The position numbers and the translations under genes are program-made. The notes under the pieces are model-generated. The model was not told where the DNA came from, ran no database searches, and worked only from the letters and a program-made list of their open reading frames with translations. Shown piece after piece: positions 60,746 through 64,000 of a stretch of 64,000 nucleotides of DNA (position 1 is the first letter of the stretch; every line of letters begins with the position of its first letter). The DNA comes from Stratiolaelaps scimitus (Eukaryota > Arthropoda > Arachnida > Mesostigmata > Laelapidae), in the NCBI GenBank assembly GCA_019614645.1, contig JABWDB010000012.1, forward strand, positions 3,658,001 to 3,722,000. The letters run 5' to 3'.

Positions 60746-63700
60746 ACCAAAACAAAGGCGAACCAACACTAAAAAAATCATTTTTCAAGACATAGCAGGA
60801 AAGCGGTGTGGAGGTCTTGGACCTCTCCTCGTTTAGTGGCGACGTACGCACACACGAGTGGCGGCCATTCAAAGGAGGCTTGCTCTAGGATCCACTTGAA
60901 GCTGACTACGGCTCTGTTTCTCGGCCCAAACTCACCGGTTATATCTATATATATATATATTTATATACGTCACGTCCGAGCCGGAACGTACTGGGCAAAA
61001 CGCCGTCCGTCGTAATTAACGATAACACACAAGCGCGCACACAAACACACACCTCGCGCTTTTATCACAATACGGTATGAAACGAGTCGCGGCCATACTG
61101 TTCAATATACGAAACAATCTACCGGATCGTTGGCTGTATTTACCGCCATCGCCGGCGATGCGGGCGTTGGCAAGATAGCTGCTGATAAATAGGAAAATTA
61201 CCGAGCACTAATTATATAATGATCGCAATCTAGTTAGACGTACGGCGTTCGTTTCTGAGTAATGTTACACTCCTTAATAGTAATAATAGTAAAATAATGG
61301 CAGATAATAACGGCAAATGCAACAGCACCCGTCGATCAGCTCACGATATGGTGGCGGTCCCGGGGGGCGGGCGGTTGTGCGCGAAAGGCGCTCGGTGGTA
61401 ACCCGCGTACGAAATGGTGTTAACTGCAAGCGGCATCGTTTATTTCCACCTTCGGGTCTGTTTGCATGCGGGAGTCGTCCATCGGGAAGGTTTAACAAGA
61501 AGGGGCGTCCATCAGATGAAGTGGCGATATTTGTGCAACACTGTATCAACCTGGTGAAAACGCCATTTCTTTGTAGAGGGGATTGTCCTGTTCCCGAGTT
61601 GTTGTGCAGTTGAAACGAACGACTCGGTAGACAAATGAACGTGCTCCGTACGGCTCAGCTGTATCTCGGCATCGGTTGTGGCGCGAGAAATTAAAGGGCA
61701 ATGTAACGCAAATGTGCGAGTATGTAACATAACGCGTAATATAATACAACATAACGTTTAATGGAACTTCACATACTGGTCATTTCGCACGTGTGCTAGT
61801 TGATGAAGTAGTTGCGATCACCATCGTTTTCGTTGTACACTTCGCCGTCTAGACTTCGGAACAACAGTCAACTAGCCCATAGTCGGATCGCCTACGTCGA
61901 GTGCAATGACTTCGGTTGTACTGGCGAACAGGAATATGTTGGTATTTCTAAACCGGGCCGGGTGAAAAACAAAAAAAAACACTGTGTTCGAACAGTAGAC
62001 AAACCCCCAGTTATCTGGCTGGGTTCGGGAACGACAAGACGTCAATATCTACTGAAACGTCTTCAGGTCGACGGTAATGGATAGCTTGAAAATAGGCGAA
62101 CTGATTCATTGAGCTGGTGGCAATTTGCCTCACGTGCTAATCAAGCAGAAGAGAATCTATCGGTTAAATTGGCATAACTTAGCCAGCGAACCAAAACTAT
62201 CAACCAGCTCAAGAAATGTGCCACCATTATCAGTGGCAGTAGTTCAGCCCCATATTATTATTAGTATTATTATTATTACCCGCTTTTCATGTACTTCCAA
62301 TCGACAACGTCGTCACCGTCCGAACGAATCATCGAATATTGCCTGAGTTCACTCGATTAAATCGACACACAAGCACACATACATATGGCGATCCGTTCCG
62401 CTTCGACCGTATCTCATTATTGTCCAGCCGAACACGCCAATGTAATCAAATGCCACGGACAGCCGACTATAGAAGATCTCCGTTCGACGGCACTGGTCCA
62501 TACATACGCCTGTTCAGAACCCCCAGGACCAATGTACCTCCGTTCATCAATTACTCACTGATATATTAAACACGTCAGCATGCGGAAAAAAGTGCTGTCG
62601 AGGAACAGCTCATTGGGCCACTCAATCACTACCAGCTTCATTCTGACCGTAGGCGAGTCCGCGGCTATGACGACGGCGGTGGCGGCGATGGCTACGTCCG
62701 CTGCAGCTGATCCATCCGTGAGCCTTCAAGTGTGTGTTTGTTTCGTGTGATGATGAGTCGGCGCACATAATCGACTCAGGCCGTCGACGCCAGCCGAGAT
62801 CCAATTGACGAGGCTGATCGGTAATGCACTGTGGGACACCATGCGTGTACATGGTACATACCGAGAAATAAGGTATTGATCAGGTGTATGTATGCTCGAC
62901 GAGGTCTAGGTTTGGCTATTGTTCCTAGGTTAGGTCTAATTGGATAACACAAACTCTGCCAACTGTGCACCGTAACTGATCATAGGAGGCAGAGATCAAG
63001 AGACGGGGAGAGATAACGAGAGAGAGAGGATGCGTACGAGATACAAAATCATAGTGAGTCAGTGTAAATGATCGGCTATGGTTTCAGTTAGACCGTTCGT
63101 ACAAAGATCGTTTTGGCGCTCCATACAGCGGGATAAACTGTTTCATGACAGCTTCACTTGTGGTGTGCGTGCGTGCGTGTTTTCGGTGCCAACTCATGAA
63201 GAGCATCCCCCGAAGGGATCTCACGATAGTTCAACTCTTTACTGAGCCCAGCTGTCCTGATATATCCTATATAGGTGTACGACGATATAGCAATTCGTCT
63301 GTATCCACCCGCCGCCCTGCCAAAACCAGCAGATCATAGAGATGGACACGATCATAAACGAGAAACAAAACAAACAACTAATTACTACTACTGGCCGTCA
63401 AACGAAAACCATGGCTCGCATTGGAACGAAAGTACTGTATGAATTATACCTATGGTACGGGTTCGTCCATCCGGCGTATACTTATACTAACTGCCGCGTT
63501 ATCTCGCCACCCTTGGCAATATCTGCGCCATTGAAATTAAATCATGTACGAGAAAGTTATGCTAACTTAGAAGCAAATTCGATTTAGTTATTCTATGCAC
63601 ATCCACCAGCAATCACCGACGATGTGAGGTCGACGATGACGACCCGAGTGCAAGGTGAGGCTCCTCTCTGGCGAAGCCACCGAACAATCGAAGTGCAGCA

Positions 63701-64000
63701 GCACTTAAGTCAATATCGTCACGCTGCACAGTGCTATTCATAGTGTATATTATATTGATATTAATAATCTGGCACCGATTCCGAATCGATTCAATCAAAT
63801 GGTGGCTGATGATTGAGGCTGATCGTGTTCAGGTGATGTCGATCATGGATCGGCTGGGATCAGCCTGATCGGAGGTCGTGAGCCTAGTTGCATGACATTC
63901 GATTTGGCTTGATTACTTCGGCCGGCGTCGGCGACTGACCGCTTGATCGGTAGGCGAACACTATTCGGATCGTGTTGTATCGTCGATAGTGGACCCCATC

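Larger units (their letters stand above)
51148..64000. other. right-hand stretch without a supported gene
   Basis: About 12.9 kb. Frames are short and lack family motifs. The first kilobase (51800-52400) is GC-rich and open in several frames on both strands, as expected of composition alone. The rest is AT-rich with many microsatellites: TA at 53094, CTG at 54424 and 54549, ATT at 56218, TA/TG at 57236, CT at 59288, GA at 60031 and TA at 60361. A tRNA-like element lies at 60675. Confidence 0.5.

Noticed and set aside
1..64000. CRISPR array, bacterial operon, phage or retroviral gene
   Set aside because: No regularly spaced repeats, no Shine-Dalgarno-led gene runs, and no reverse transcriptase, integrase or capsid motif in any frame.

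Overview
The window reads as nuclear DNA of an animal, most likely an arthropod. Genes are split by short GT-AG introns and their proteins belong to metazoan families (an SLC18B1-like MFS transporter and retinol-dehydrogenase-type SDRs). Spacers are long and full of (TA)n, (GA)n/(CT)n, (ATT)n and (CTG)n microsatellites. There are no bacterial operons, no CRISPR array and no recognisable phage or plasmid gene. A parasitiform mite or tick would fit, because SLC18B1-like transporters are numerous there, but that is an inference and not shown by the sequence.

Layout. (1) 59-6665, plus strand: the last ten coding exons of an MFS transporter; its 5' end lies outside the window. Its 3' untranslated region may run to a polyadenylation signal near 8064. 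(2) 8070-19780: about 12 kb with no recognisable gene, rich in simple repeats. (3) 20180-25200, minus strand: a small cluster of one unrecognised family of single-pass, heavily N-glycosylated membrane proteins. The copy at 23096-24133 looks intact. The copy at 20288-21028 is shorter and has lost its conserved C-terminus through two frameshifts. A decayed third trace may lie at about 24935-25100. (4) 25200-43850: a long stretch without a supported gene, with tRNA-like SINE traces, two short tandem duplications and several perfect hairpins. (5) 43986-51147, minus strand: two two-exon retinol-dehydrogenase-like SDR genes in tandem. One has a complete catalytic set; the other has Ala-Ala where the catalytic serine should be. 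(6) 51148-64000: no supported gene, many microsatellites and one tRNA-like element.

Functionally the window holds three unrelated units: a vesicular-type transporter, a membrane glycoprotein family undergoing duplication and decay, and a pair of lipid or retinoid-type oxidoreductases. Nothing in the sequence ties them into one pathway. The most novel element is the membrane glycoprotein family. The most testable oddity is the SDR without a catalytic serine.
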